Positions 1 to 8,255 are shown, counted from the first letter of the stretch. The stretch: DNA of 20,683 nt from Bacteroidetes bacterium CG2_30_32_10 (GCA_001872995.1 MNXO01000155.1:1-20683); one strand, 5' to 3'. Notes: generated by a model from the sequence alone, not told the origin. Translations and numbers: made by a program.

Positions 1-30
1 TAAAAGTAATGTGATAATAGTACGGTTCAT
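1..30 (-). CDS. Start of an unidentified gene cut by the left edge
   Basis: An ATG at base 30 on the minus strand opens a frame that runs off the window, reading MNRTIITLLL. It starts 20 bases after the stop codon of the GmhB-type phosphatase gene on the same strand, so it is probably the next gene of that operon. The hydrophobic residues after a basic one would suit a signal peptide or membrane anchor, but ten residues cannot identify a product, and an open frame of 30 bases can arise by chance. Function unknown. Confidence 0.35.
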   Translation of the reverse strand, partial: MNRTIITLLL

Positions 31-50
31 AAAATTAAATAAATTAGCAA

Positions 51-611
51 TTAATAAATAATGTCATTTGTAAAACTAAATAAATCAGGATAAGCGTAGT
101 CAATTAAATATGGATTGATTGCGATTCGTGATAAATCGTTTGTAATAAAAACGGTAGTCATTCTCATTCTTCTACCAAATTGCATATCAGAAATTGAATC
201 TCCAACAATAACGGACTTTTTGAAATTAATATCAGGAAAATCTTTTTTAGCCCTAAGCGCCATGCCTACATTTGGTTTACGAAAAAAGCTTTCTTCGTCT
301 TTTGTGGCAGTGCAATAGTATATATAATCAATTCTACCATTGTTTTTCGTAATATCTTCAAGCATTTTATTATGAATATCAATTAGTTCATCAAGCTTCA
401 TAAGTCCTTTACCAACTCCTTGCTGGTTCGTAACAATAACTATTTTATTAAAAATTAAAGAAAGTTTAGCTAAAGATTCTAAATTACCACCAATAAATTC
501 AAATTCATCATAGTTTTTCACATAATCTTCGTTTAGTTTTTTGTTGATAACACCATCTCTATCAAGAAATAAACACCAAGTAGAATCTATTTGTAACTTT
601 TCTGAAATCAT
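51..611 (-). CDS. gmhB: HAD-family phosphatase, GmhB / histidinol-phosphatase type (probable heptose bisphosphate phosphatase)
   Basis: This 186-residue protein is a HAD hydrolase of the GmhB/HisB-N group. Motif I is FLDRDGVIN (nucleophile D17, acid/base D19), motif II is IVTNQQGVG (T61), the conserved lysine is in FRKPNVGM (K112), and the acidic motif is GDSISDM (D138, D142). GmhB removes the 7-phosphate from heptose 1,7-bisphosphate in the cytoplasm during synthesis of nucleotide-activated heptose. The gene starts 6 bases after the gmhA-like stop, which supports the heptose role. The zinc-binding loop of E. coli GmhB (a CxH...CxC arrangement before the RKP motif) is not visible: only C100 remains in YYCTATKDEESFFRKP. 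Substrate and anomer preference may therefore differ, and a related sugar-phosphate or histidinol-phosphate phosphatase is not excluded. The family is sure; the exact substrate is inferred from context. Confidence 0.8.
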   Translation of the reverse strand: MISEKLQIDSTWCLFLDRDGVINKKLNEDYVKNYDEFEFIGGNLESLAKLSLIFNKIVIVTNQQGVGKGLMKLDELIDIHNKMLEDITKNNGRIDYIYYCTATKDEESFFRKPNVGMALRAKKDFPDINFKKSVIVGDSISDMQFGRRMRMTTVFITNDLSRIAINPYLIDYAYPDLFSFTNDIIY

Positions 612-617
612 ATATAA

Positions 618-1196
618 TTATTTATTTGAAAATAATGCATTTTCAACTAATTCACAAATGATATGTCCAATCATAATATGGGCTTCTTGAATTCGTGGAG
701 TATCTTTTGAAGGCACATTAATAAGGAAAGAGCAATGTTCTTTTAATTTGCCACCAGTATCACCAGTAAACCCAACAACAATCATTTCTACTTTTTGTGC
801 TTGTATGGCTGCATTAATTATGTTTTCGGAATTTCCTGAAGTTGAGAAGGCAATTAAAACATCATTTCTTTTTCCAAATGCCAACACCAAGCGAGAATAA
901 ACCTCATTAAAAGAAAAATCATTTGCAACTGCAGTTAAGTAAGATGTATTTACATGCAGGGCTTCTGCATTTAATGGTGGACGGTTTAAATAGAACCTCC
1001 CAGATAGCTCGGCAGCTATATGCTGAGCATCAGCCGCACTTCCTCCATTTCCACATAGCAGGAGTTTGCCTGAATTTTTATATGTTTCTATAATTTTATC
1101 GGCAACTATCTGAATTTTGCCAATAAATTCAGCATCTTGCAGAATATTCTGCTTTACTTTTAATGACTGTTCAATTATTTCACGAATATTTAACAT
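618..1196 (-). CDS. gmhA: Phosphoheptose isomerase (SIS domain), GmhA type
   Basis: This 192-residue SIS-domain protein is very like GmhA, which converts sedoheptulose 7-phosphate to D-glycero-D-manno-heptose 7-phosphate, the first step of heptose synthesis for LPS or S-layer glycans. The sugar-phosphate loop is LLCGNGGSAADAQH (residues 46-59), with a second phosphate-binding segment FSTSGNSENI (118-126). The putative metal/catalytic residues H59, E63, Q170 and H178 keep the same spacing as H61, E65, Q172 and H180 in E. coli GmhA. An in-frame ATG at 1229 would add 11 residues and overlap the upstream glycosyltransferase gene by 29 bases. I prefer the ATG at 1196, which begins MLNIREIIEQ and lies 4 bases after that gene's stop. 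It is co-transcribed with the GmhB-type phosphatase. No heptose kinase or nucleotidyltransferase (hldE, hddA/hddC) is visible, so the pathway is incomplete here. Confidence 0.9.
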   Translation of the reverse strand: MLNIREIIEQSLKVKQNILQDAEFIGKIQIVADKIIETYKNSGKLLLCGNGGSAADAQHIAAELSGRFYLNRPPLNAEALHVNTSYLTAVANDFSFNEVYSRLVLAFGKRNDVLIAFSTSGNSENIINAAIQAQKVEMIVVGFTGDTGGKLKEHCSFLINVPSKDTPRIQEAHIMIGHIICELVENALFSNK

Positions 1197-1200
1197 AAGT

Positions 1201-2205
1201 TTATTTATAAAAATTGTGTTTATAAGCATGGAACTCTTCTCTTTTCAATACAATTCTAATCCAAAATGATTTAAAAAATCCCAAACCGTATCCAAACAAT
1301 TGAATAAAACTGGTAATAATAGAAATAGTACCAACTTTTATACTATTATTATTGAGCGAAGAGTCAATAAAAACGATAAAAATAAATAATAATAGCGGTA
1401 TAAGAAATATATAGTTAAAAAAACTAAGAATAATAAGCAAAAAACATCCAAGTGTAAAAATAAAAGGCAATAAATGAACAAGTTTTAAAGATTCGGGATG
1501 TCGCTTATACAGATTAATTCGGGCAATACCAGAATTGAATACTTGCTTAAAGAATTGGTGAAGGTTGGTTCGGCGTTTATGATATACAAAAGCTTCTTTG
1601 ATTAATGAAGTGTTAAAGTTAGATTTTACAATTCGTAAACTAAAATCAATGTCTTCGCCGAATCTCATAGAAGAAAACCCCTTTGTTTTCTCAAAAACTT
1701 CTTTAGAAATACCCATATTAAAACTACGAGGATGGAATTTATCGAGCTTTTTATTGCCACCTCTTATTCCACCAGTAGTAAAAAAGGATGTCATAGAGTA
1801 ATTAATTGCTTTCTGAACTGAAGTAAAAGAAGAATCTGCCCTATCTGGTCCACCAAAAGCATCTGTATAGTTTGTTTTTAATTTATTGATTACCGTTTCT
1901 ATATATCCTTTAGGAATTACACAATCAGAATCAAAGAAAATATAATAATTACCATTGGCAATGCTTGCGCCCTTATTTCTTGCCCCACCTGGACCAGTAT
2001 TTTCTTGAAAATAATATATGATTTTTAATCTTTCATTAAATGATTCAATGATTTCATTGCATTTAATTGAAGAACCATCTTCAACAACAATTACTTCAAA
2101 ATCACTTATAGTCTGTTTCGTAAGACTATCAAGCAATTCTTTTATTTCATCGGGTCTATTATAAACAGGTATAATAATACTAAAAGTAATCATCCGATTA
2201 TTCAT
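1201..2205 (-). CDS. Family 2 glycosyltransferase with C-terminal membrane segments
   Basis: This 334-residue protein has a GT-A/GT2 fold: the N-terminal strand FSIIIPVYNRPDEIKELL (residues 8-25), VVEDGS (40-45), the GPGGARNKG loop (71-79), the metal-binding DSD (92-94) in YIFFDSDC, and the acidic catalytic segment FGEDIDFSLR (182-191). Two strongly hydrophobic stretches follow, at about 243-281 and 291-311, so the catalytic domain is probably held at the inner membrane facing the cytoplasm. Such enzymes add a sugar from an NDP- or lipid-linked donor to a glycan; the donor and acceptor cannot be read from sequence. Co-location with heptose genes suggests cell-surface glycan assembly. Two starts are possible: the ATG at 2205 overlaps the OmpA-like gene by 8 bases, while the ATG at 2193 (starting MITFSIIIPVYN) leaves a 4-base gap and is equally reasonable. 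Confidence 0.88.
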   Translation of the reverse strand: MNNRMITFSIIIPVYNRPDEIKELLDSLTKQTISDFEVIVVEDGSSIKCNEIIESFNERLKIIYYFQENTGPGGARNKGASIANGNYYIFFDSDCVIPKGYIETVINKLKTNYTDAFGGPDRADSSFTSVQKAINYSMTSFFTTGGIRGGNKKLDKFHPRSFNMGISKEVFEKTKGFSSMRFGEDIDFSLRIVKSNFNTSLIKEAFVYHKRRTNLHQFFKQVFNSGIARINLYKRHPESLKLVHLLPFIFTLGCFLLIILSFFNYIFLIPLLLFIFIVFIDSSLNNNSIKVGTISIITSFIQLFGYGLGFFKSFWIRIVLKREEFHAYKHNFYK

Positions 2206-2905
2206 TAATAATTTTTACTTCTGTCCTTCTATTCATTTGTTTGCCTTGCGGTGTATCATTATTTGCAACTGGTTTAGTCTCTCCATAGCCAACAGCAGTT
2301 ATTCTGTTTGCTTCAACGCCTTTTTTAATAAGATAATTTCTAACAGAATTGGCTCTATTCTGCGATAAAATTAAATTATCTGCAGGATTTCCAGTATTGT
2401 CAGTATATCCTGATACTTCAATGACCATAGTTTTACGATTCAACAATAATGCAGCAAGATCATCAACAACTTTGTATGAATTAGTTTGAATAGTAGATTT
2501 TCCAGTATCGAATAGAAGGTCTTTAAGAACATACGTTTTGGCTGGTTCATATTGTAAGGTCAAATCAAACTGAATCATTCCTCTTGTGTTTGGCATATCA
2601 ATAGTTCCATAATCTACATCTATAGAATAGTTTTTATATCTTATTTTATAAGTAGCGTTTTTTGGAATAAGCAAGTCTATTCTACCTTTTTCATCTGTTA
2701 TACCTGTATAACTTTTGTTCTTAGCAGAATCTGTAACAATAACTGTTGCTCCAATATGAGGTTTGTTTTTAGAATTAGTAACAATAATTTTCAATAACGC
2801 TTCATTTTCAGTAGGTTCTTTAACCTGTGCTTTTAAAGTATTAATAAATACAGTAAATATAATGAATAATAATGCTAAATGGTTTGATAATTTGCAATTT
2901 TTCAT
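2198..2905 (-). CDS. OmpA-family envelope protein with N-terminal carboxypeptidase-regulatory-like domain
   Basis: This 235-residue exported protein has a signal peptide at residues 1-26 (hydrophobic core LALLFIIFTVFINTL, likely cut after LKA). Next is a beta-sandwich at about 36-115 resembling CarboxypepD_reg/CNA-B-like domains (GATVIVTDS, then GITDEKGRIDLLIPK). The C-terminal OmpA-like peptidoglycan-binding domain spans about 125-235. Its hallmarks are LLFDTGKSTI, VSGYTDNTGNPADNLILSQN with D169, R184 in SQNRANSVRNYL, and the end ITAVGYGETKP...NRRTEV. No beta-barrel is visible, so it probably sits in the periplasm or on the outer membrane and binds peptidoglycan. It starts 21 bases after the YgfK stop and overlaps the glycosyltransferase start, so it is translated from the same transcript. 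The specific role is unknown. Domain calls are secure; function is by family only. Confidence 0.88.
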   Translation of the reverse strand: MKNCKLSNHLALLFIIFTVFINTLKAQVKEPTENEALLKIIVTNSKNKPHIGATVIVTDSAKNKSYTGITDEKGRIDLLIPKNATYKIRYKNYSIDVDYGTIDMPNTRGMIQFDLTLQYEPAKTYVLKDLLFDTGKSTIQTNSYKVVDDLAALLLNRKTMVIEVSGYTDNTGNPADNLILSQNRANSVRNYLIKKGVEANRITAVGYGETKPVANNDTPQGKQMNRRTEVKIINE

Positions 2906-2926
2906 AAATATATGTTTAGTAAATAC

Positions 2927-5900
2927 TTAATATACATTATTTTCAACATATAAACTCTCGGCAGCATGAATTAAAACGCTCATTTCGGCAGCAATATTAA
3001 AAGTAGAATGAACCACACAAGGCACAATAAATTTCACATCAATAAGCCTAAAATCGACAAAATTAAATTTTGCAATCACTTGCTCTGTTTCATAAATATA
3101 AATATTATCTTGCAAAGTTAAGGTCTTTATTTGATTTTTAAGTTTATAAATTAAAACCAACTTATTAGAAAATTTACTCAAATAGTAACCATTCTCAGTT
3201 TCATTGAAACTCTTGATGGTAAGATAAAATTTAGGTTTGTCTTTAAATGGTGAGCCAGAAGTAGGACAAAATGTAGTACAGTTTCCGCATTCATTACAAA
3301 AATCAGCAATATTTAATACTTGATATTGTTGTGATATATTAAAATCGATATCTTCTTCAATAGCTATGGTATTATCTTCTTTTTTAACAGCTTTTTGTAG
3401 ATGATAGACTATTGGTTTTACATCATAAGCATAGTTAGCTCTGTTTGGGCATACAGTAACACAAATATTACAAATCTCGTCGCAATATAAGCATCTTGAT
3501 GCTTCTTGTTTAGCTTCAGTTTCAGAAAGAGAAGCAATTTCAATTGCTTGAATATTGTTGCTTAAAGTAGATTTTTCGTTAATGTTAATTCCATAACTTC
3601 TTCTACTTCTTTTATAAAGGTATTCTTCTTTGGTTAATTCTTTAATATGTCTTGTATGGTAGGAATTATATTGAGTATGAGAAGCAAGAATTATATTTTC
3701 AGCAACTTTCCGACCATCAGCAACAGCAGATATTATATTTTTCGCACCCCTTAAAGCATCACCACCAATAAAGACATTTTTAATTTTTGTTTCATAAGTA
3801 TCCGTATTTGCTTGCAGTAATTTGTTATCAACAAAATCAATTTGAATATCTTGACCAATAGCAGGGATTACCGAATCTAAATTAATAGTAAAATTACTAT
3901 TTTCAATTTTTATAGGCTGACGTCTACCGCTTTTGTCAGGCTCACCTAATTTAAGTTTACTACATATCAATGATTTTAATTTACCATTAATAGCAATAAC
4001 TTTTTCTGGAGTGGTGAGTTCCATAATTTCGATTCCTTCGCTTATAACTGCTTTAATTTCATCAGCATCAGCAGGCATTTCATTCAATGTTCTTCTGTAT
4101 ATTAAAATAACATTTGCATCTTTAGCAATAAGGCGTTTAACAGTTCTTACCACATCCATTGCTGTATTTCCACCACCAATAACAGCAATATTATTTCCCA
4201 ATTGATAATTAATTCCTCTTCTAATATCAGAAAGAAATTTTAAAGAGTCTATAATCCCTTTAGATTCTTCACCTTCAATATTCATTTTTTTTGCTACCTG
4301 AGCACCAACGGCAAGATAAATAAATTGAAATTTTACTTTCAGCATATCAAAGGCTTCAGCATTAATATTTGAATTGTAAATAATCTTAACACTTAATTGT
4401 TCTATGCGTTTAATATCTTTTTGAATGGCTTCTTGCGTAAGTCTAAATGCTGGTATAGCATCAGATACCATACCTCCAGGCATATCCTTTGTTTCATAAA
4501 CAATTACTTCAAAACCAGAAAGAGCAAGATAATATGCACAAGAAAGTCCTGAAGGACCTGCACCAATTACAGCAACTTTAATATTATTAGATTTTATTGA
4601 AGATGAAGTGCTTTTTTCGCTATTCTGCTCAGAAACAAATCTTTTAACTTCTCTAATTAGTAAACTATTGTCATAATTGATACGCGTGCATTTAGTTTGA
4701 CATAGATGATCGCAAACCATACCAAGCACGTTTGGAAAAGGATTGGTTTCGATAATTGTTTGATAAGCCTTGTCAAATTCACCACGAGCCGTATAATACA
4801 TATATTCTGGAATATTCTGATTTCCAGGACAAGTGTTAACACAAGGTGCAGCAATGCAATCAAATGACAATAATTCTCTTTTTGTTTTTATCGTTAATTC
4901 TTGAAACCCTTGTTTGAAATATTTATAGTTATCCGTAACTAATTTTGCATACTTTTGGAGGTTTCCCAATGTTTCCAATGATCTATTCTCCCTCTGATTG
5001 TTAAAAACAAATTCAGATGACCTTTCGTTAATTTGTTCAATATATTGTGATAATTTACCATAACCTCCTGGTTTTAAAATATCAGAAGAAACTGTTACTG
5101 GGGATAAACCACATTTTAAAATATCAACAATATTATAACAATCGGCACCAGCAGAAAAAGAAACGTTAAGTTTACCGTCAAAGTCGGTTTGTAATTTATT
5201 TGCAACATTAATACTTATGGGATGTAATGCTCTACCACTCATATACATCATTGTTTCCTTTTCATTAAAGATATTTTTATGGTTTAAGCTCTCTAATGTA
5301 TTGGTAAGTTTTATTCCAAAAAATACATTATTTCTTTTAGCACTTTCTTGCAGCGATTTAATAATTAAAAGTGCATCATTATACTTTAAATCGTGCTCAA
5401 AAGCAATATCGGGTATATTTGTTTTGAAGCCCAATTGCGCATTTAAGATTTTTCTTATTCTATCTGCCCCAAGTAGTGTAGGATTGAATTTTATAATAGT
5501 ATTTAACTTTTTCTTTTCAATCAAATAAAGTCCAATCTTTTCAATTTCTTCAGGAGGACAACCGTGCATTGTTGAAAGTGTAACGTTGTTTGAAATACAA
5601 TCAGGTATAGAAATATCAATAATAGAGGGATAAACAGACCTTAAACTATCAATTTTTTCTTTCTTTTCGTTACTACAATTGTTCATCTTTTCAAAAAACC
5701 ATTGAACATTGTCTTTCAATATGCCATCCATATTGTAACCAACACTCATATTGAAAATAGTACCCAAACCTTTTTGATTATTCCATCCAAATTTATGTTT
5801 TAACACATGTATCATTATCCACGCCTTCAAATACTCATCAAATGACTGGTTTATTTTTAATTCTTGCGACCATTCACAATTATAACCTTCGTCCTGCATG

Positions 5901-6199
5901 TCAATACAAGGTTTTGAAACCTCAAGTTCATCAAGTGTTTGAATAGTTTTTAGTTCAATGTATCTTGCACCGCAAAGCCATGCACTAATTATATTTTGCG
6001 CCATTTGAGAATGAGGACCGGCAGCAACCCCAATAGGCGTTTCAAGATGTTGATTAATCCACTTAGTAGTTATTTTGTTTTGTTCTGATGGTTTAAAAAA
6101 TAATATATCAGGAATAGAAAGTATTTCTTTACTATTGTTTTCATTAAACATAAGATGATAAAGCCTTTTTATAGATATAGTAGAAAATTTGTCGGACAT
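2927..6199 (-). CDS. ygfK: YgfK-type multidomain iron-sulfur flavoprotein (putative selenate reductase subunit / purine-degradation oxidoreductase)
   Basis: This 1090-residue protein aligns by eye along its whole length with E. coli YgfK (about 1030 residues). Residues 1-430 form a dihydroorotate/dihydropyrimidine-dehydrogenase-like barrel (TPIGVAAGPHSQMAQNI, ELKTIQ, NMSVGYNMDGI, TLSTMHGCPPEEIE, KFNPTLLG, MSGRALHPISINVA). A GltD-like iron-sulfur region has cysteines 448, 453, 457, 496, 500 and 504. A pyridine-nucleotide-disulfide oxidoreductase part follows, with FAD motif GAGPSG (546-551) and NAD(P) motif GGGNTA (675-680). The C-terminus carries ferredoxin-type cysteines 903, 906, 910, 913 and 917, and 968, 971, 974 and 978 (CNECGNCTTFCP). 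In E. coli, YgfK has been linked to selenate reduction and, with its neighbours, to anaerobic purine breakdown; the reaction is not firmly settled. It is divergent from a MocA/YgfJ-like gene, as would suit a molybdenum-hydroxylase context, yet leads an envelope/heptose operon. Family assignment is strong, physiological role open. Confidence 0.92.
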   Translation of the reverse strand: MSDKFSTISIKRLYHLMFNENNSKEILSIPDILFFKPSEQNKITTKWINQHLETPIGVAAGPHSQMAQNIISAWLCGARYIELKTIQTLDELEVSKPCIDMQDEGYNCEWSQELKINQSFDEYLKAWIMIHVLKHKFGWNNQKGLGTIFNMSVGYNMDGILKDNVQWFFEKMNNCSNEKKEKIDSLRSVYPSIIDISIPDCISNNVTLSTMHGCPPEEIEKIGLYLIEKKKLNTIIKFNPTLLGADRIRKILNAQLGFKTNIPDIAFEHDLKYNDALLIIKSLQESAKRNNVFFGIKLTNTLESLNHKNIFNEKETMMYMSGRALHPISINVANKLQTDFDGKLNVSFSAGADCYNIVDILKCGLSPVTVSSDILKPGGYGKLSQYIEQINERSSEFVFNNQRENRSLETLGNLQKYAKLVTDNYKYFKQGFQELTIKTKRELLSFDCIAAPCVNTCPGNQNIPEYMYYTARGEFDKAYQTIIETNPFPNVLGMVCDHLCQTKCTRINYDNSLLIREVKRFVSEQNSEKSTSSSIKSNNIKVAVIGAGPSGLSCAYYLALSGFEVIVYETKDMPGGMVSDAIPAFRLTQEAIQKDIKRIEQLSVKIIYNSNINAEAFDMLKVKFQFIYLAVGAQVAKKMNIEGEESKGIIDSLKFLSDIRRGINYQLGNNIAVIGGGNTAMDVVRTVKRLIAKDANVILIYRRTLNEMPADADEIKAVISEGIEIMELTTPEKVIAINGKLKSLICSKLKLGEPDKSGRRQPIKIENSNFTINLDSVIPAIGQDIQIDFVDNKLLQANTDTYETKIKNVFIGGDALRGAKNIISAVADGRKVAENIILASHTQYNSYHTRHIKELTKEEYLYKRSRRSYGININEKSTLSNNIQAIEIASLSETEAKQEASRCLYCDEICNICVTVCPNRANYAYDVKPIVYHLQKAVKKEDNTIAIEEDIDFNISQQYQVLNIADFCNECGNCTTFCPTSGSPFKDKPKFYLTIKSFNETENGYYLSKFSNKLVLIYKLKNQIKTLTLQDNIYIYETEQVIAKFNFVDFRLIDVKFIVPCVVHSTFNIAAEMSVLIHAAESLYVENNVY

Positions 6200-6224
6200 T
6201 TGCGGTTTTATTTTAAAAAATAAT

Positions 6225-6232
6225 TATTTTTG
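6225..6232 (+). promoter_or_regulatory. Candidate Bacteroidota -7 element for the MocA/YgfJ-like gene
   Basis: TATTTTTG matches the Bacteroidota TAnnTTTG -7 consensus and lies 38 bases before the ATG of the nucleotidyltransferase gene. A TTTG at 6199-6202 could be the -33 element, but the 22-base gap is slightly longer than the usual 19-21. The sequence is very AT-rich, so a chance match is possible. Confidence 0.4.
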
Positions 6233-6259
6233 ATTTTAATATAATCGGTAAAATTAACA

Positions 6260-6267
6260 CAAAAATA
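6260..6267 (-). promoter_or_regulatory. Candidate Bacteroidota -7 element for the ygfK operon
   Basis: Read on the minus strand this is TATTTTTG, matching TAnnTTTG, 60 bases upstream of the ygfK start. No TTTG-like -33 element is visible at the right distance inside the neighbouring gene. If real, it faces back-to-back with the element at 6225-6232, so the two transcripts would start in opposing, overlapping directions. Confidence 0.3.
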
Positions 6268-6270
6268 CTT

Positions 6271-6879
6271 ATGGAAGTTGAAAAAAATGTATCGGTTGTT
6301 GTGTTGGCAGCAGGAAATTCTACCAGAATGACTTCCCCAAAACCACTTTTAAAATGGGATAAGTCATTGACTTTTATTGAAAAAATAATTGATACTTATT
6401 ATTTTTTTGGTTGTAATAATATTATATTAGTTTTCAATTCTGAAGTATGTAAATTATTTCATCAAAAATATCCCAATTATAATAAGGATAATAAATTGAA
6501 AATAGTAATAAACGAATATCCTCAATTTGAACGATTTTATTCTATTAAGAAAGGTATTGCTATGTGTGGAAATAATAAATTATGTTTTATACAAAATGTT
6601 GATAATCCTTTTGTAAATAATTTAATTTTAAATAGTTTGTATTCAAATATAGGTACAAATGATTATTGTGTTCCTACATATAATGATTATGGAGGACATC
6701 CAGTATTAATTAATAGTAAAGTAATTAATTCTATTAATAATACAAAAGAAAACCATTTAAAATTCAATGAATTTTTGGGTCAATTTCATCGTAAAAATAT
6801 TATTACGGAGGACAAGACGATATTATATAATATTAACACGCCAGAAGACTATAATAAAATGATTAATATCAAAATATAA
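6271..6879 (+). CDS. MobA/MocA-like nucleotidyltransferase (YgfJ-like, putative molybdopterin cytidylyltransferase)
   Basis: This 202-residue protein has the NTP-transferase fold of the MobA/MocA/IspD group. The nucleotide loop is VVLAAGNSTRMTSPKPLL (residues 10-27), metal binding is likely at NVDNPF (109-114), the substrate loop is YGGHPVLI (140-147), and the end NINTPEDY (187-194) is typical of MocA-like proteins. MocA (YgfJ) family members attach CMP to molybdopterin to make the dinucleotide cofactor of molybdenum hydroxylases. The canonical glycine after RM in the nucleotide loop is T21 here, so another sugar or alditol nucleotidyltransferase role cannot be excluded. Divergence from ygfK, a partner of ygfJ in E. 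coli, supports the molybdenum reading. The gene is unusually AT-rich: the 60-base lines at 6421, 6601 and 6661 hold only 11, 10 and 16 G/C. A weak hairpin follows the stop. Confidence 0.7.
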   Translation: MEVEKNVSVVVLAAGNSTRMTSPKPLLKWDKSLTFIEKIIDTYYFFGCNNIILVFNSEVCKLFHQKYPNYNKDNKLKIVINEYPQFERFYSIKKGIAMCGNNKLCFIQNVDNPFVNNLILNSLYSNIGTNDYCVPTYNDYGGHPVLINSKVINSINNTKENHLKFNEFLGQFHRKNIITEDKTILYNINTPEDYNKMINIKI

Positions 6880-6907
6880 TCCTTAAATTATTGAACAAGT
6901 AAGGATT
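6878..6907 (+). terminator. Weak hairpin in the convergent gap after the MocA-like gene
   Basis: AATCCTTA at 6878-6885 pairs with TAAGGATT at 6900-6907 around a 14-base loop, starting inside the stop codon of the nucleotidyltransferase gene and lying between converging genes (aroA ends at 6952). The stem is short and no long T-run follows, so termination is plausible but unproven. Confidence 0.3.
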
Positions 6908-6951
6908 TAACAAATAATTAATGAAATTATCTAAAATTATCTGATTTTAGT

Positions 6952-8214
6952 TTATTTATCATTTTCATTTAATTCAAATCCAATTTTAGCAATATTTTCC
7001 CAAAACTTAGTATAAGATTTATTAACTATTTTAGGGTTTTCAATAAATACAACACCCGTTTTTAAAGCTAATGGTGCAAATGCCATTGCCATTCGATGGT
7101 CATTATATGTGTTAACAATGATTGGATTAATATAAATATTCACATTGCCACTCAATAGCATACTACCATTATCTATAATTCTTACAACACAACCCAGTTT
7201 TACTAATTCTTTTTGTAATGCCAATATTCGATTTGTTTCTTTAATTGCAAGGCTTTCTAATCCATAAAATTCTCCTTTGATGCCTAAAGCTGCACAACAA
7301 ACAATCATCGTTTGAGCAATATCAGGATAATGTGTAAAATCGAAAGAAAACTTACTGATACTTTGTTTGTTTTTAATAATTCTAATCCCATCATCTTGAA
7401 TTATTGTTGAAACTCCTAATTTAATGAAGATATCAGCAACAATTTCATCCCCTTGTAAGCTATCTTTTTTGAGACCCTTTAAAAATATTTCAGAACCGAT
7501 TTCCGAAATAGCAATTACTTCATAAAAATAAGATGCCGCTGACCAGTCGTAATTAATGGTTATATCCTTTGCTTTAAATTTTTGGTGTTTAATGGTAATG
7601 CTTTCCCGTTTATATATATTGATTATCCCAAAATATTCTAGCATTTTAAGCGTCATTATAATATAAGGTAAAGAAACCACAGCTTCTTCCACATTAATTT
7701 TCAAACCTTTGTTTAGAAAAGGAGCAATCATCAATAAAGCGGAAATATATTGACTACTAATACTTGAATCTATTGTGATATTTGAAATATTTATTTTTTG
7801 ACTTTCGATAATTATAGGAGGAAAGCCATCCTTGTTAACATAATAAATCTTCGCCCCAATTTGATTAAGTCCATCTACTAAAACTTTAATTGGGCGTTGT
7901 TGCATCCTTTGGTCGCCAGTAAGCAACCATTTTCCTTTTTGTAAACAAAGAAATGCAGAAAGAAAACGCATTACACTACCTGCTGCTCCAACATCTAGCA
8001 CTTCAATGTCATCAAAGGATTTTCTGTTTTTAATTTTATACAATATATCAATTAAAACAGATGTATCTTTAGCATCTGATAAATTATTTATATTAAAATT
8101 ATTGCCTGATAAGGCTCTTATAATTAGAGCTCGGTTACTTTCACTTTTTGAAGGAGGTAATTCGACAATGCCACCTATCTTGCCCCTGAAATAATTAATC
8201 TTTACACATTGCAT
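6952..8214 (-). CDS. aroA: 3-phosphoshikimate 1-carboxyvinyltransferase (EPSP synthase)
   Basis: This 420-residue enzyme makes 5-enolpyruvylshikimate 3-phosphate from shikimate 3-phosphate and phosphoenolpyruvate, the sixth step of the shikimate pathway, in the cytoplasm. The N-terminal substrate loop is ELPPSKSESNRALIIRAL (residues 18-35, K23). Further family marks are GAAGSVMRFLSAFL, TGDQRMQQRPIKVLVDGL, SSQYISALLMIAP, YPDIAQTMIV with the catalytic aspartate, LAIKETNRI and NDHRMAMAFAPLAL. Length is normal for the family. It follows aroB by 41 bases on the same strand, so the two shikimate genes are probably co-transcribed. The start ATG at 8214 gives MQCVKINYFRGKIGG. No missing catalytic segment is evident. 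Confidence 0.97.
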   Translation of the reverse strand: MQCVKINYFRGKIGGIVELPPSKSESNRALIIRALSGNNFNINNLSDAKDTSVLIDILYKIKNRKSFDDIEVLDVGAAGSVMRFLSAFLCLQKGKWLLTGDQRMQQRPIKVLVDGLNQIGAKIYYVNKDGFPPIIIESQKINISNITIDSSISSQYISALLMIAPFLNKGLKINVEEAVVSLPYIIMTLKMLEYFGIINIYKRESITIKHQKFKAKDITINYDWSAASYFYEVIAISEIGSEIFLKGLKKDSLQGDEIVADIFIKLGVSTIIQDDGIRIIKNKQSISKFSFDFTHYPDIAQTMIVCCAALGIKGEFYGLESLAIKETNRILALQKELVKLGCVVRIIDNGSMLLSGNVNIYINPIIVNTYNDHRMAMAFAPLALKTGVVFIENPKIVNKSYTKFWENIAKIGFELNENDK

Positions 8215-8255
8215 TTTAGAATATCGATTAAACTGGGTAATATTTTATACAAAAA

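Noticed and set aside
1197..1229. Upstream ATG extending the GmhA-type protein by 11 residues
   Set aside because: It overlaps the glycosyltransferase gene by 29 bases and adds residues not typical of GmhA; the ATG at 1196 fits better.
5217..5528. Open frames of 60-110 residues antisense to ygfK and other genes
   Set aside because: They lie fully inside strong genes on the opposite strand, show no family motifs, and arise from low-complexity AT-rich codons.
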